From: Treponema sp. OMZ 798
GTDB taxonomy: Bacteria; Spirochaetota; Spirochaetia; Treponematales; Treponemataceae
Length of the DNA stretch: 64,000 nt
Direction of reading: 5' to 3'
Assembly (NCBI RefSeq): GCF_024181385.1
Contig: NZ_CP051305.1
Coordinates: 372,001 to 436,000, forward strand
Part shown: positions 8,509-16,351 of the stretch, piece by piece
How positions within the stretch are numbered: the first letter of the stretch is position 1
How the letters are laid out: every line of letters begins with the position of its first letter
Position numbers and translations under genes: made by a program
Notes under the pieces: generated by a model
What the model was told of the DNA's origin: nothing
Databases searched by the model: none
Seen by the model: only the letters and a program-made list of their open reading frames with translations

Positions 8509-10266
8509 ATGAAAAACAAAATTATATGTATCGCCTTTTTTTTGTTGACCCTAACTATTTTTGCCGATATAAGGGATGCGGTATGTATTGTAAGGCCAAA
8601 TTATGATGAAAAAACTTTACAATTTATGAATGATGCTGCCGATGAGCTTGCAAAGGCCGGTTATGCGAATATTGCTGAACTTTTTGAAAATGCTAAAGAC
8701 GGTGTTTTCGGTTCGGGATTCTTTATTCAGGGGCAAAATAAGAAAACCTATGTATTAACAAACTACCATGTTGCAGCCTATGCTTCTTCTCTTTCCCTTG
8801 AAGTTGAAAATATTGACGGTGCAAAGATTAAAATCGAAAATTGTCCTGTGGTAGCAATAGATGAAGAGTTGGATCTTGCAATAGCCGAGGTTAACGATAA
8901 AAGAGTAAAATCTTTTTTAAATTTTGCGGCTAAACTTCCTTCCGATGGAGCTGATGTCTGGTCCGCAGGTTATCCGGGGCTTGGAGGAAAACCGCTTTGG
9001 CAGCTTGGAAAAGGAACTGTTACCAATTCAAAGGCAAGGCTTAGTAATGCTGTTGATCCTAAAAAATCCTTTTTTATTCAGCATTCGGCCCCTATCGATT
9101 CCGGAAATTCCGGGGGGCCCCTTTTAATAAAATCTCCAAATTCCCCTAGCGGATATGAGATTATAGGCATAAATTCTGCCAAGGCCGTTTTTAGGCAATC
9201 TACCAATTTTGCAATTCCTGCAACATCAATTAAAAATTTCATCAATGCAAGAGTTTCTGGCGGAAGAGAACTAGCAGAAAACAATTTAAAAACAGCTTTA
9301 GATGAATTTGCACAAGCTTGTAAAAATTTTAAGATTGATAAAGAAGAGCAAAAAAATGAAGAAATTCTAAAACGGCTTCGAAAAATTGCAATGTATGTTT
9401 CTGAGGACTATGCCATAAATGAGGGATTGGATGCCTATAAGACAGCCTTGCGAAAAGCTCCTAAACTTTTTAGAACCGAGATTCTGGCTGCTTCAATACT
9501 TGGAAACCCAATAAACGGAATCAGAACAGCCCTTGCTTATGAAATATATAGTTCTATAAATCCCGAGGACAATTCATACAACCCTCAAAACGAAATTGAT
9601 ATTGCCGGATTAAAAAAGACCGGTAAAAATTATGAGTTTGTGCTTTATGATGAGGCTGCAAAATCAAAATTTTTTACCGTTTGGAAAAATAACCTCAACT
9701 TTTGGCAAATTGAAGACTCTAATTTAAACGAAGCACCTGAAGCAAAGCCTTCTGAAAAAACCGGTAAAAAGGCCAAAGAAGAAAAGCAAAGTACCGGCGG
9801 TTCTTTTATTTCTATCGAAGAGATTCCGACAAAAATGAGAATATACGCAGCCTATACAGGTTTAAAAAAGGATACCGGCTGGACATCAGGATTCTCCTTA
9901 GGGTATCTTTATAGCTTTAAATATTTAGAAATAGGTTTCTCAGGAATTATCGATAAACCTAGAATTCTGCCCGATTTTTCTTTTAGTAAGCCGCCTAAAA
10001 TCGGTTTCGGAATGGGACCGGAATTACGGCTTCAGCTGCCCCTTAATATTAAGGATACACTATATATCGCTCCTCAAGCCTTCGTAGGCGGGGGTATATT
10101 TGTACCTCCCTTTGAGCCATTTCTTCAATATGGCGGAGGAATCGAGGTTGTACCGGTAAGTTTTACAGCCGTATCATTCGGTATTGAGTGCCTTGTCAGG
10201 TCATATATTAAAGAAATAAAAGAAACAAATATAGGAATTCGCGCAAGTATTTCGGTGCGTATATAA
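8509..10266 (+). CDS. Secreted trypsin-like serine protease with C-terminal beta-rich domain
   Basis: Predicted exported S1/DegP-like protease. The start is taken at the ATG at 8509, 5 bases after GGAGG, not at an in-frame TTG 12 bases upstream. A signal peptide covers residues 1-~19. The catalytic triad is visible as His87 (TNYHVAAY), Asp122 (LDLAIAEV) and Ser201 (DSGNSGGPLL). No PDZ domain is seen. A charged helical middle (~245-330) and a Lys/Glu linker (~420-440) lead to ~150 residues of alternating beta-strand character. That tail is rich in Gly and aromatics and could be a small barrel or surface anchor. Two exported-protein genes follow closely, suggesting a shared envelope role. The protease fold is sure; the tail's function is inferred. 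Confidence 0.8.
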   Translation: MKNKIICIAFFLLTLTIFADIRDAVCIVRPNYDEKTLQFMNDAADELAKAGYANIAELFENAKDGVFGSGFFIQGQNKKTYVLTNYHVAAYASSLSLEVENIDGAKIKIENCPVVAIDEELDLAIAEVNDKRVKSFLNFAAKLPSDGADVWSAGYPGLGGKPLWQLGKGTVTNSKARLSNAVDPKKSFFIQHSAPIDSGNSGGPLLIKSPNSPSGYEIIGINSAKAVFRQSTNFAIPATSIKNFINARVSGGRELAENNLKTALDEFAQACKNFKIDKEEQKNEEILKRLRKIAMYVSEDYAINEGLDAYKTALRKAPKLFRTEILAASILGNPINGIRTALAYEIYSSINPEDNSYNPQNEIDIAGLKKTGKNYEFVLYDEAAKSKFFTVWKNNLNFWQIEDSNLNEAPEAKPSEKTGKKAKEEKQSTGGSFISIEEIPTKMRIYAAYTGLKKDTGWTSGFSLGYLYSFKYLEIGFSGIIDKPRILPDFSFSKPPKIGFGMGPELRLQLPLNIKDTLYIAPQAFVGGGIFVPPFEPFLQYGGGIEVVPVSFTAVSFGIECLVRSYIKEIKETNIGIRASISVRI

Positions 10267-10286
10267 TAAATATTAGGAGATTAATT

Positions 10287-10904
10287 ATGGAATTGAAAAA
10301 GAATTCTATCAAGATTGCCGCATCGCTTATATGCTGTATAGGCTTAATGGTGCTCCTTAATTCATGCCTTTTTTTGGCTTTAGGAGGCAAGGGTGTGACT
10401 GAAGGAGAAGCCGGTATCAACGGTGAACAGGTTAAATTAAAAGATTTGGTAAATTCAGATAAGGAATGCCTTGTATACGGTTACTTGAATGTGGGAGGCT
10501 TCCATACATATGCTCAGATGGATACTTCAAAAGAGCCTATGTTGCTTTTGCCTAAATCTTTTGGAGGCGGAGTTTTTGCTTTTCCTCCAATGGATAAAGG
10601 TTTGAGTTTTCAGCTTTTGGAAATGAATTATAGTAACTGGTTTACTAAAACCACCACAAATTTCACACCCGGTCTGGGTAGAGCAGGTAATATAACATTT
10701 ATTACCAAGAAAACCGGGTTACAGTTTATCGGGGCTTATGACTTCATAATTAGCGGTTCTACAGCCTCTCTTTCTCTTTACCCGCGTGAAGAACAATCCA
10801 AGTACGAGTTAAAATGTTTGAATAAAATGAAGAGTAAGTTTAAAAATACTAAGTGGGAAGCTTTTATTGACAAAAGAATAAAGGAGATTGAAAATGAAAA
10901 ATAG
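10287..10904 (+). CDS. Putative lipoprotein of unknown function
   Basis: 205 residues with a lysine-rich N-terminus, a hydrophobic core and a lipobox-like LLNSC with the acceptor Cys near residue 27. The mature part has no recognised domain; it is rich in Gly and aromatic residues (for example FGGGVFAFPP). AGGAG precedes the ATG. It lies 20 bases after the protease gene and overlaps the next gene by 11 bases, so the three are probably one transcription unit. Confidence 0.65.
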   Translation: MELKKNSIKIAASLICCIGLMVLLNSCLFLALGGKGVTEGEAGINGEQVKLKDLVNSDKECLVYGYLNVGGFHTYAQMDTSKEPMLLLPKSFGGGVFAFPPMDKGLSFQLLEMNYSNWFTKTTTNFTPGLGRAGNITFITKKTGLQFIGAYDFIISGSTASLSLYPREEQSKYELKCLNKMKSKFKNTKWEAFIDKRIKEIENEK

Positions 10905-11496
10905 AAAGTACCTTTTATTATTTCTTATTGCATTTGTGAATATTGCAGTATTTGCAGCCGATAAAAAGCCGCCAAAGCCTCCTGCAAAAAGTGAAGTTGT
11001 TATTGTTTTTGCGCTAAAAATTAAGCCTGAGCCTAATACGGATTTCTTTTCAAATTATGTGTATGCTGTTGATTCTAGGTTGGAAACAAAGGACTCGCGA
11101 AATGCAAAGGATAAAATAACTATTAAAGCTTCAAACCGTAGGACTCCTATTTTAGGTTTGATTGACGAAGATGCTAAAAAAATTGAATTTGCTATGATAA
11201 AGCTGCCTTTTGCTTATGGTCAAAGGTATATCAATGTTGAGTCTTTACAATACCATTTTGCAGGTGCTGAAGCTCTTAGAATAACTATCCCTTTAAATGG
11301 AAGACTTGAAGTCCCTGAAGGTGTAAAATACGTTTACATCGGAGATTTTGTCTGCAAATGTTCTCTTCCGTTTTATGATATAACTGATGTCAAAAAAATC
11401 GATAATTTTGATGCTGCTGCTAAGGCATTGAAGACAGTATATGGAAAAGATGCTGAGCTTGAAAGACTTCCATTGATTCCAATAGAGAAAAAATAA
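10894..11496 (+). CDS. Exported protein of unknown function
   Basis: The start is taken at the ATG at 10894 with AAGGAG 7 bases upstream; an in-frame TTG two codons earlier is less likely. The 200-residue product begins with a clear signal peptide (KYLLLFLIAFVNIAVFAA) likely cut near residue 21. The mature protein starts with a Lys/Pro-rich stretch and then has mixed alpha/beta character with no recognised domain. The overlap with the preceding lipoprotein gene implies translational coupling. A strong terminator follows at 11521. Confidence 0.65.
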   Translation: MKNRKYLLLFLIAFVNIAVFAADKKPPKPPAKSEVVIVFALKIKPEPNTDFFSNYVYAVDSRLETKDSRNAKDKITIKASNRRTPILGLIDEDAKKIEFAMIKLPFAYGQRYINVESLQYHFAGAEALRITIPLNGRLEVPEGVKYVYIGDFVCKCSLPFYDITDVKKIDNFDAAAKALKTVYGKDAELERLPLIPIEKK

Positions 11497-11520
11497 AACT
11501 CTTTTAAACTGAAAACGAAA

Positions 11521-11557
11521 AAAGGCGGGGCTTTAAACAAGACCCGCCTTTTTTTAA
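11521..11557. terminator. Bidirectional terminator between convergent genes
   Basis: AAAGGCGGG pairs with CCCGCCTTT and has a T-run on the plus side and an A-run on the minus side. It separates the plus-strand exported-protein gene from groES on the minus strand. Confidence 0.85.
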
Positions 11558-11591
11558 TAAGCTTTTATCTGTCAGATAAAAACGCTAAACC

Positions 11592-11858
11592 TTATTCTAC
11601 AACAGCAACCAAATCATTTGATTTTAAAATCAAATGATCTACACCGTCGATTTGAATTTGAGTTCCGGCATATTTGTCGTGAATAACTTTTTGTCCGACT
11701 GAAACCTTAATCTTTTCTTTGTCGTCTCCTACAGCTGCAACAACACCTCTTTGTGTTTTTTCTTGAGCTGTATCCGGAATGATGATTCCTCCGGCTGTTT
11801 TTGTTTCTACGGCATCCGGTTTTACTAAAACTCTGTCTCCTAAGGGTTTAACTTTCAT
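11592..11858 (-). CDS. groES: Co-chaperonin GroES
   Basis: Heptameric lid of the GroEL chaperonin. With the ATG at 11858, seven bases after GGAGG, the product is 88 residues and starts VKPLGDRVLVKP, as in the family. A mobile-loop segment (TAGGIIIPDTAQEKTQRG) and the C-terminal core (LILKSNDLVAVVE) are present. An upstream in-frame codon would add 11 unrelated residues and is rejected. groEL is not adjacent, so groES is monocistronic here. No CIRCE element was found upstream. Confidence 0.95.
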   Translation of the reverse strand: MKVKPLGDRVLVKPDAVETKTAGGIIIPDTAQEKTQRGVVAAVGDDKEKIKVSVGQKVIHDKYAGTQIQIDGVDHLILKSNDLVAVVE

Positions 11859-12122
11859 CAAAAGACCTCCTGAAAAATTAAAAGAACACAAAAACCTGTT
11901 TTGTGCCTTTTTGGCACTCTTTTTTGTGTTTTATTTCGGGTTGTGTCATTTCAGTACATCTATCCCGAATACCATAAAATATAAGAAAAAAAAGCCAAAA
12001 AGGCAATAGGTTTTGATTATTTTCGGTCTCAGATATTAAATTCTGTAAGTATATATTCATTATAAACTTATGGAATTAACCCCTTTTTTTTCTAAGTTAA
12101 AAGTATTTTTTTTAGCATATTT
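11859..12122. other. Spacer between divergent groES and sigma-factor genes
   Basis: The 339-bp gap contains no convincing gene. It holds a small hairpin GTGCC-TTTTT-GGCAC (11903-11917) just upstream of groES and a candidate promoter at 12123-12152 for the sigma gene. Short frames on both strands are low-complexity A/T. Confidence 0.5.
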
Positions 12123-12152
12123 TTGTCTTAGCATGATTTTTGCTTGTATATA
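12123..12152 (+). promoter_or_regulatory. Candidate promoter of the sigma-factor gene
   Basis: TTGTCT (12123-12128) and TATATA (12147-12152) are 18 bp apart, with the sigma gene's AAGGAG and ATG about 40 bp downstream. Confidence 0.35.
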
Positions 12153-12197
12153 TCGGAGGCCGAAAAAGCTTCCCGATTTTATACAAGGAGTTAAGTT

Positions 12198-13058
12198 ATG
12201 TATAACAGGACAAAAAACAATTATGACGCAGAAAAGAATTCGTTGGCTACTTATTTAAAAGAAATAAATCAGATCCCGCTTTTAACTGCGGAAGAAGAAA
12301 TAAAATATGCTAAACTTGCCGAAAAGGGAGATGAATATGCCAAAAATATGCTGGTAAATTCAAACTTGCGTTTTGTGGTAAATGTAGCAAAAAAATATCA
12401 AAATCAGGGCCTTCCTCTTATGGATCTTATCAGTGAGGGAAACATAGGTTTGATGAATGCCGCTGAAAGATTTGATGTCTCGAAGGGCTATAAATTTATT
12501 TCTTACGCTGTTTGGTGGATTAAACAGTCTATCTTAAAGGCTATTTGCGAAAAATCAAGAATGATACGCCTTCCCTTGAACAGGGCAAATGAGCTTGTTC
12601 AAATCGAAAAGGCAAAAAAGGAAATCGACTTTGCCGGAAACGAAGCTCAGGAACTCAATGAAATTGCAGGCATCTTAAATATGAACAACTCTATGGTTCA
12701 TACGATTATGAATGCCGCCCGCGATCCTATTTCGATTGATGCTCCCGTTTTTGATGAACCCGGAAGCTCCAGTATAAACGACTTTTTACAGGATGAAACT
12801 CATCAGATGCCTGAAGAGTATGCGATGGACATGAGCCTTAGAGATGAGGTAGACGAGCTGCTTAAAAACCTTGATGAAAGGGAAGCGGAGATAATCCGCT
12901 ATCGTTTTGGGCTTGGAGGTTATGCTCCTCTTTCATTAAAAGAGGTAGGGCTTATCTTTAATCTTACAAAAGAAAGAATCCGCCAGATTGAAAAGAAGGC
13001 CTTGCAGCAGCTTAAAAAGCCTGCCGAAAAACAAAAACTTGCCGTTTACGTTGCGTAA
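12198..13058 (+). CDS. Short sigma-70 family RNA polymerase sigma factor
   Basis: A 286-residue primary-like or group 2 sigma factor without the long region 1.1 of RpoD. Region 1.2 (LATYLKEINQIPLLTAEEE) starts near residue 16. Region 2 has the core-binding LVNSNLRFVVNVAKKYQNQG and the -10-reading YAVWWIKQSI. Region 3 follows around 120-180. Region 4.2 carries the helix-turn-helix LSLKEVGLIFNLTKERIRQIE near 244-264. AAGGAG precedes the ATG. It probably recognises housekeeping-like promoters under some condition (RpoS-like role by analogy); its regulon cannot be read from here. Confidence 0.9.
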   Translation: MYNRTKNNYDAEKNSLATYLKEINQIPLLTAEEEIKYAKLAEKGDEYAKNMLVNSNLRFVVNVAKKYQNQGLPLMDLISEGNIGLMNAAERFDVSKGYKFISYAVWWIKQSILKAICEKSRMIRLPLNRANELVQIEKAKKEIDFAGNEAQELNEIAGILNMNNSMVHTIMNAARDPISIDAPVFDEPGSSSINDFLQDETHQMPEEYAMDMSLRDEVDELLKNLDEREAEIIRYRFGLGGYAPLSLKEVGLIFNLTKERIRQIEKKALQQLKKPAEKQKLAVYVA

Positions 13059-13110
13059 ACGATTTACGTTGCTTAAACGGTTTACATAAAAATCTGTTCC
13101 ATATGATGCG

Positions 13111-13136
13111 GGGCTGCCGGAAGGCAGCCCTTTTTT
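13111..13136 (+). terminator. Terminator of the sigma-factor gene
   Basis: GGGCTGCC-GGAA-GGCAGCCC is followed by six T, a textbook intrinsic terminator. Its T-run ends 19 bp from the end of the convergent methyltransferase gene. Confidence 0.93.
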
Positions 13137-13154
13137 GTAAGCTAAACCTTCGAT

Positions 13155-14345
13155 TTACTCCATAATGTACAAAACGGTTTCCATGTTGCCGCCGCGGAGG
13201 CCGTGTTTTTTTAAGACTGCATCCTTATTTTGCTTACAAAATATTTTTTCAAATTCTTTTTTGCTTGTGATAAAGCCCAGCTTCCAATCAGGGAAGTGCC
13301 GGGGGATTTCTGCCATCCTCTTGTAAAGCTCAAAGGCTTCTTCCTCGCTTCCGAGCCTTTCACCGTAGGGCGGGTTGGACAAAAGGATGCCGCTTTCGTA
13401 TGGGGCTTCCAATTCGGAAAAGTCCGATTGAATAAAATCGGGCCTCTCAATGTGATGGGTAATGCCGGCTGCATGAAGTTCCCTTCCTGCGATTATACAG
13501 GCCCTCTCGGCATTGGCCTTTGAAAGAGAAACGGCTTCTTCCGAAATATCCGAGCCGGTTATCCTTGCAAGGCAGTCGGTGCGCACCTGCGAGGCTGCTT
13601 TTTCTTTTTCTTCTTTTAAAACGGATTCTATTTTTTCTTTTTCAAAACAGATAAAGTTTTCAAAGGCAAAGTGACGGGCGATCCCCGGCGGAATATTATA
13701 GGCATACCAAGCCGCTTCAATCGGGATGGTGCCTGAGCCGCAAAAGGCATCGTGGAGAGGAATCTTTCTTTTCCATTGCATGAGCCGGATTAAAACCGCA
13801 GCCAAGGTTTCCCTCATGGGGGCTGCTCCTCCGCTTAAACGGTAGCCCCTCCTGTAAAGCGGTTCTCCGGACAAGTCCAGGCAGACATAGACATTATTGT
13901 TTTCTATATATATTCGAATCATAAAACGGGTTCCCGTTTCGGGGAGGGAGTGCATATTCCATTTTTTGCACAGCTTGTCGCAGACAGCCTTATGCACGAT
14001 GGATTGAACGGCATGTTCCGAAGAAAGTTTGGACTTATAGGTGCGCACCTTATCGATGGTTATGCGGGCATCCCGCGGAAAATAATTATGCCAGTCTATC
14101 GAAAAGACCAAATCAAAGAGGTCATCAAAATTTTCGGCCTTTGCGGTATTAATGAGCATAAAAACCCTGTCGGCCGTGCGTAAAAAATAATTTGCCTGAA
14201 AAAAGGCTAAAAGGGAATCCTTTTCTTCCGACGTAAAAAACACCCTTCCGGGTAATCTATTATAGGGCTTAAAACCTAAGATTTTTAATTCCCTCGTAAG
14301 AACAGGTTCTGCACCTATGGCGCATAAAGCAATAAAATCATTCAT
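13155..14345 (-). CDS. THUMP-domain 23S rRNA guanine-N2 methyltransferase (RlmL/YpsC-like)
   Basis: Predicted SAM-dependent methyltransferase of large-subunit rRNA. The 396 residues correspond to the N-terminal RlmL part only, as in Firmicute YpsC proteins. A ferredoxin-like/THUMP region occupies ~1-165. The Rossmann methyltransferase follows with FCGSGTIPIEAA (SAM loop) and the catalytic NPPYG at 324-328. The frame starts at the ATG at 14345 (MNDFIALCAIGAEPVL), a typical family start. The exact rRNA base is assigned by family only. Confidence 0.88.
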   Translation of the reverse strand: MNDFIALCAIGAEPVLTRELKILGFKPYNRLPGRVFFTSEEKDSLLAFFQANYFLRTADRVFMLINTAKAENFDDLFDLVFSIDWHNYFPRDARITIDKVRTYKSKLSSEHAVQSIVHKAVCDKLCKKWNMHSLPETGTRFMIRIYIENNNVYVCLDLSGEPLYRRGYRLSGGAAPMRETLAAVLIRLMQWKRKIPLHDAFCGSGTIPIEAAWYAYNIPPGIARHFAFENFICFEKEKIESVLKEEKEKAASQVRTDCLARITGSDISEEAVSLSKANAERACIIAGRELHAAGITHHIERPDFIQSDFSELEAPYESGILLSNPPYGERLGSEEEAFELYKRMAEIPRHFPDWKLGFITSKKEFEKIFCKQNKDAVLKKHGLRGGNMETVLYIME

Positions 14346-14425
14346 AGTACCTCGCAGTATAGCATTTTTTACGAATTTTTTATATACTTTTTGTATAAAA
14401 TAATCGACTTAAATTTGGAGAAAAA

Positions 14426-15361
14426 ATGAAGAACATAAAAAAACTTTTGCCCGGGATTTTGACCCTTTTATTCCTTTTTTGTTTTTTAAGCTCTTGTGCC
14501 ACAAAGAACTCTAACTTAAAAGACGGGGCGGAACCTAAGGCCGTTTTAATCAAGCATCCGGAAAGGATGTTTTGGGAAATAAAAACGGATGAAGCTTCAA
14601 TTTATATTTTGGGAACGATTCACGTTGCAGATAAGGATTTTTATCCCCTGGAAGATAAGATACTTGAGACCTTTGATAAGGCCGATAGGCTGGTAAGTGA
14701 GTTGGGCGGACTTCCTGAAATGAATTCTCTTCAAGAAAAGTTACAGGTAAGAATGCTTCAAAACATGAATCTTAATCCCGAAAAAGATTTGTCTAATTTT
14801 TTATCCGAAGATGAAATAAATGTCGTTAAGCAGGAATTGGGAGAAGGTATTGCTGCCCCTCTTTTTAAATTTAACCCGTGGATTCTTACAATAACTTTAA
14901 ACCAAATCCTATATACAAAGGCTGATCTTGAGCCTCAAAACGGTATAGATATATATCTTATAAACCGTGCCGGTGAAAGAAAAATTGAAGCTCTTGAAAC
15001 TATTGATGAACAGCTGGATATCTTATCATCCGGAAGTTTTGAAGAACAAATTTATGATCTTAAAAAAACTATAGATGATTTACAAAATGCCGATAAAACC
15101 ATTGACTTCCTGACCAAATTAAAAAGACTTTATCTGGAAAACAATAGCGAGGACTTAAAAGATTTTATAGGTTCTCTTTTAGATATGAGTGAGGGTATAC
15201 CTCATGATGCCCTGTTAAAAGTCCGAAATATTGTGTGGGCAGAAAAGTTTGATCAGTATCTTAATGAAGGCGGAACAAGCTTTGTATTTGCAGGTATTGC
15301 TCATTTTTTGGGCGAGGACAGTGTCTTTGAACAAATGAGATTAAAAGGAATTTTAGAATAA
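14426..15361 (+). CDS. TraB/GumN-family lipoprotein
   Basis: 311 residues with a signal peptide and lipobox LSSC, acceptor Cys24. The two metal-site-like motifs of the TraB/GumN (Tiki-related) family are both present: GTIH at 63-66 and GIAH at 290-293. Tiki relatives are metalloproteases; activity in bacterial members is not generally established, so a protease role is inference. GGAG precedes the ATG. One base separates it from a second small lipoprotein gene, so they form an operon. Confidence 0.85.
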   Translation: MKNIKKLLPGILTLLFLFCFLSSCATKNSNLKDGAEPKAVLIKHPERMFWEIKTDEASIYILGTIHVADKDFYPLEDKILETFDKADRLVSELGGLPEMNSLQEKLQVRMLQNMNLNPEKDLSNFLSEDEINVVKQELGEGIAAPLFKFNPWILTITLNQILYTKADLEPQNGIDIYLINRAGERKIEALETIDEQLDILSSGSFEEQIYDLKKTIDDLQNADKTIDFLTKLKRLYLENNSEDLKDFIGSLLDMSEGIPHDALLKVRNIVWAEKFDQYLNEGGTSFVFAGIAHFLGEDSVFEQMRLKGILE

Positions 15362-15362
15362 G

Positions 15363-15773
15363 ATGAAAAGGATAATCGTTTTTTTTGCTGTTTTGATGCT
15401 TTGCTTTTTGTCATGCAAGACAAAGCAAATTCAACCTACAGGAGCCTATGTGCAGCTGACAGACAAGGCTCAAATATCTTTTAAGGACCTTCCCTGTACT
15501 GTTTTCTTTTCGGACGGTACCCAAGAAAATTATATTACAAATGAAGACGGCAAAGTTATAGTTCAAGTTATCGAGGGGCGTCTAATAACGAAGGTCGTAT
15601 ATGATTTTTCCGGGTATAAGAGACCTGAGGGTAGACTATTGGCAAAGGAAGAGTTTTCGATAATAAGAAAACTTAAAACAAAACCCAAGTCTCTGATACA
15701 GGAATTCGATATCAATCTTGAGCCGCACAAGGGAATGCAGCTCATAATAATATTGGACGTGTTTGATATTTAA
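15363..15773 (+). CDS. Small lipoprotein of unknown function
   Basis: 136 residues with a hydrophobic leader and lipobox-like FLSC, acceptor Cys18. The mature region has alternating beta-strand character with Thr/Lys-rich turns (TVFFSDGTQENYITNEDG) and could be a small beta-sandwich. It begins two bases after the TraB/GumN gene stop and is likely translated together with it. Confidence 0.65.
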   Translation: MKRIIVFFAVLMLCFLSCKTKQIQPTGAYVQLTDKAQISFKDLPCTVFFSDGTQENYITNEDGKVIVQVIEGRLITKVVYDFSGYKRPEGRLLAKEEFSIIRKLKTKPKSLIQEFDINLEPHKGMQLIIILDVFDI

Positions 15774-15792
15774 CTGTTTAATTTCGAGCTTT

Positions 15793-16272
15793 TTATTTAT
15801 TAAAAATTTCTTCCGGCTCTAAAAACCTTCCGGCAAAGCGGTATGCTTTTTTCCAGTACTTTTCGTCAAGGGATGAAATTATTACGCCTGTATGTTTGCC
15901 CTGTGATGCCGCATGGATAAATTGCCTATTTCCTATGTAAATTCCTACATGAGATAATTTATTTCCTACAGTATAAAAAAATAAAAGATCACCGGGTTGA
16001 ACCTCTTTGTTTGGAATGCGTTTTGCAAAGTCCGCAAGGCCTCTTGTACTCCGAGGTATGGTTATTTCAAGGCCGTCAAGGGCTGAGCGGTATACAAAGC
16101 CTGAACAATCCATCCCTGCCTTAGTGGTTCCTGCATATTTATATGGAGTTTTTAGATATTTATATGCAGCATTTATAAAATCAAGACGCGGGGATTCAGG
16201 CGGTTGAGCCCCAAAGATCATACATCCGTTTAAAAAAAAGCTTAAAACAATAAAAATAAATATTTTTTTCAT
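15793..16272 (-). CDS. NlpC/P60 cell-wall endopeptidase lipoprotein
   Basis: 159 residues. A lipobox (FLNGC, Cys17) follows the signal peptide. The papain-like NlpC/P60 domain covers ~30-145 with the catalytic Cys56 (MDCSGFVY), His108 (LSHVGIYIG) and His120 (FIHAAS). This family cleaves D-Glu to diamino-acid bonds in peptidoglycan peptides. No SH3 or LysM domain is attached. It converges on the preceding operon with a 20-bp gap. Confidence 0.92.
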   Translation of the reverse strand: MKKIFIFIVLSFFLNGCMIFGAQPPESPRLDFINAAYKYLKTPYKYAGTTKAGMDCSGFVYRSALDGLEITIPRSTRGLADFAKRIPNKEVQPGDLLFFYTVGNKLSHVGIYIGNRQFIHAASQGKHTGVIISSLDEKYWKKAYRFAGRFLEPEEIFNK

Positions 16273-16351
16273 AAATTCTGCAACCTCTTATCTCTTATCG
16301 GGTCTAACTATAAGAGAATTTAGCTAAATTTATTTATAAAAGGAAGATCTT

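Noticed and set aside
11859..11960. CIRCE heat-shock operator upstream of groES
   Set aside because: Only a short GTGCC/GGCAC hairpin is present; the 9-bp CIRCE arms (TTAGCACTC) with 9-bp spacer are not found.
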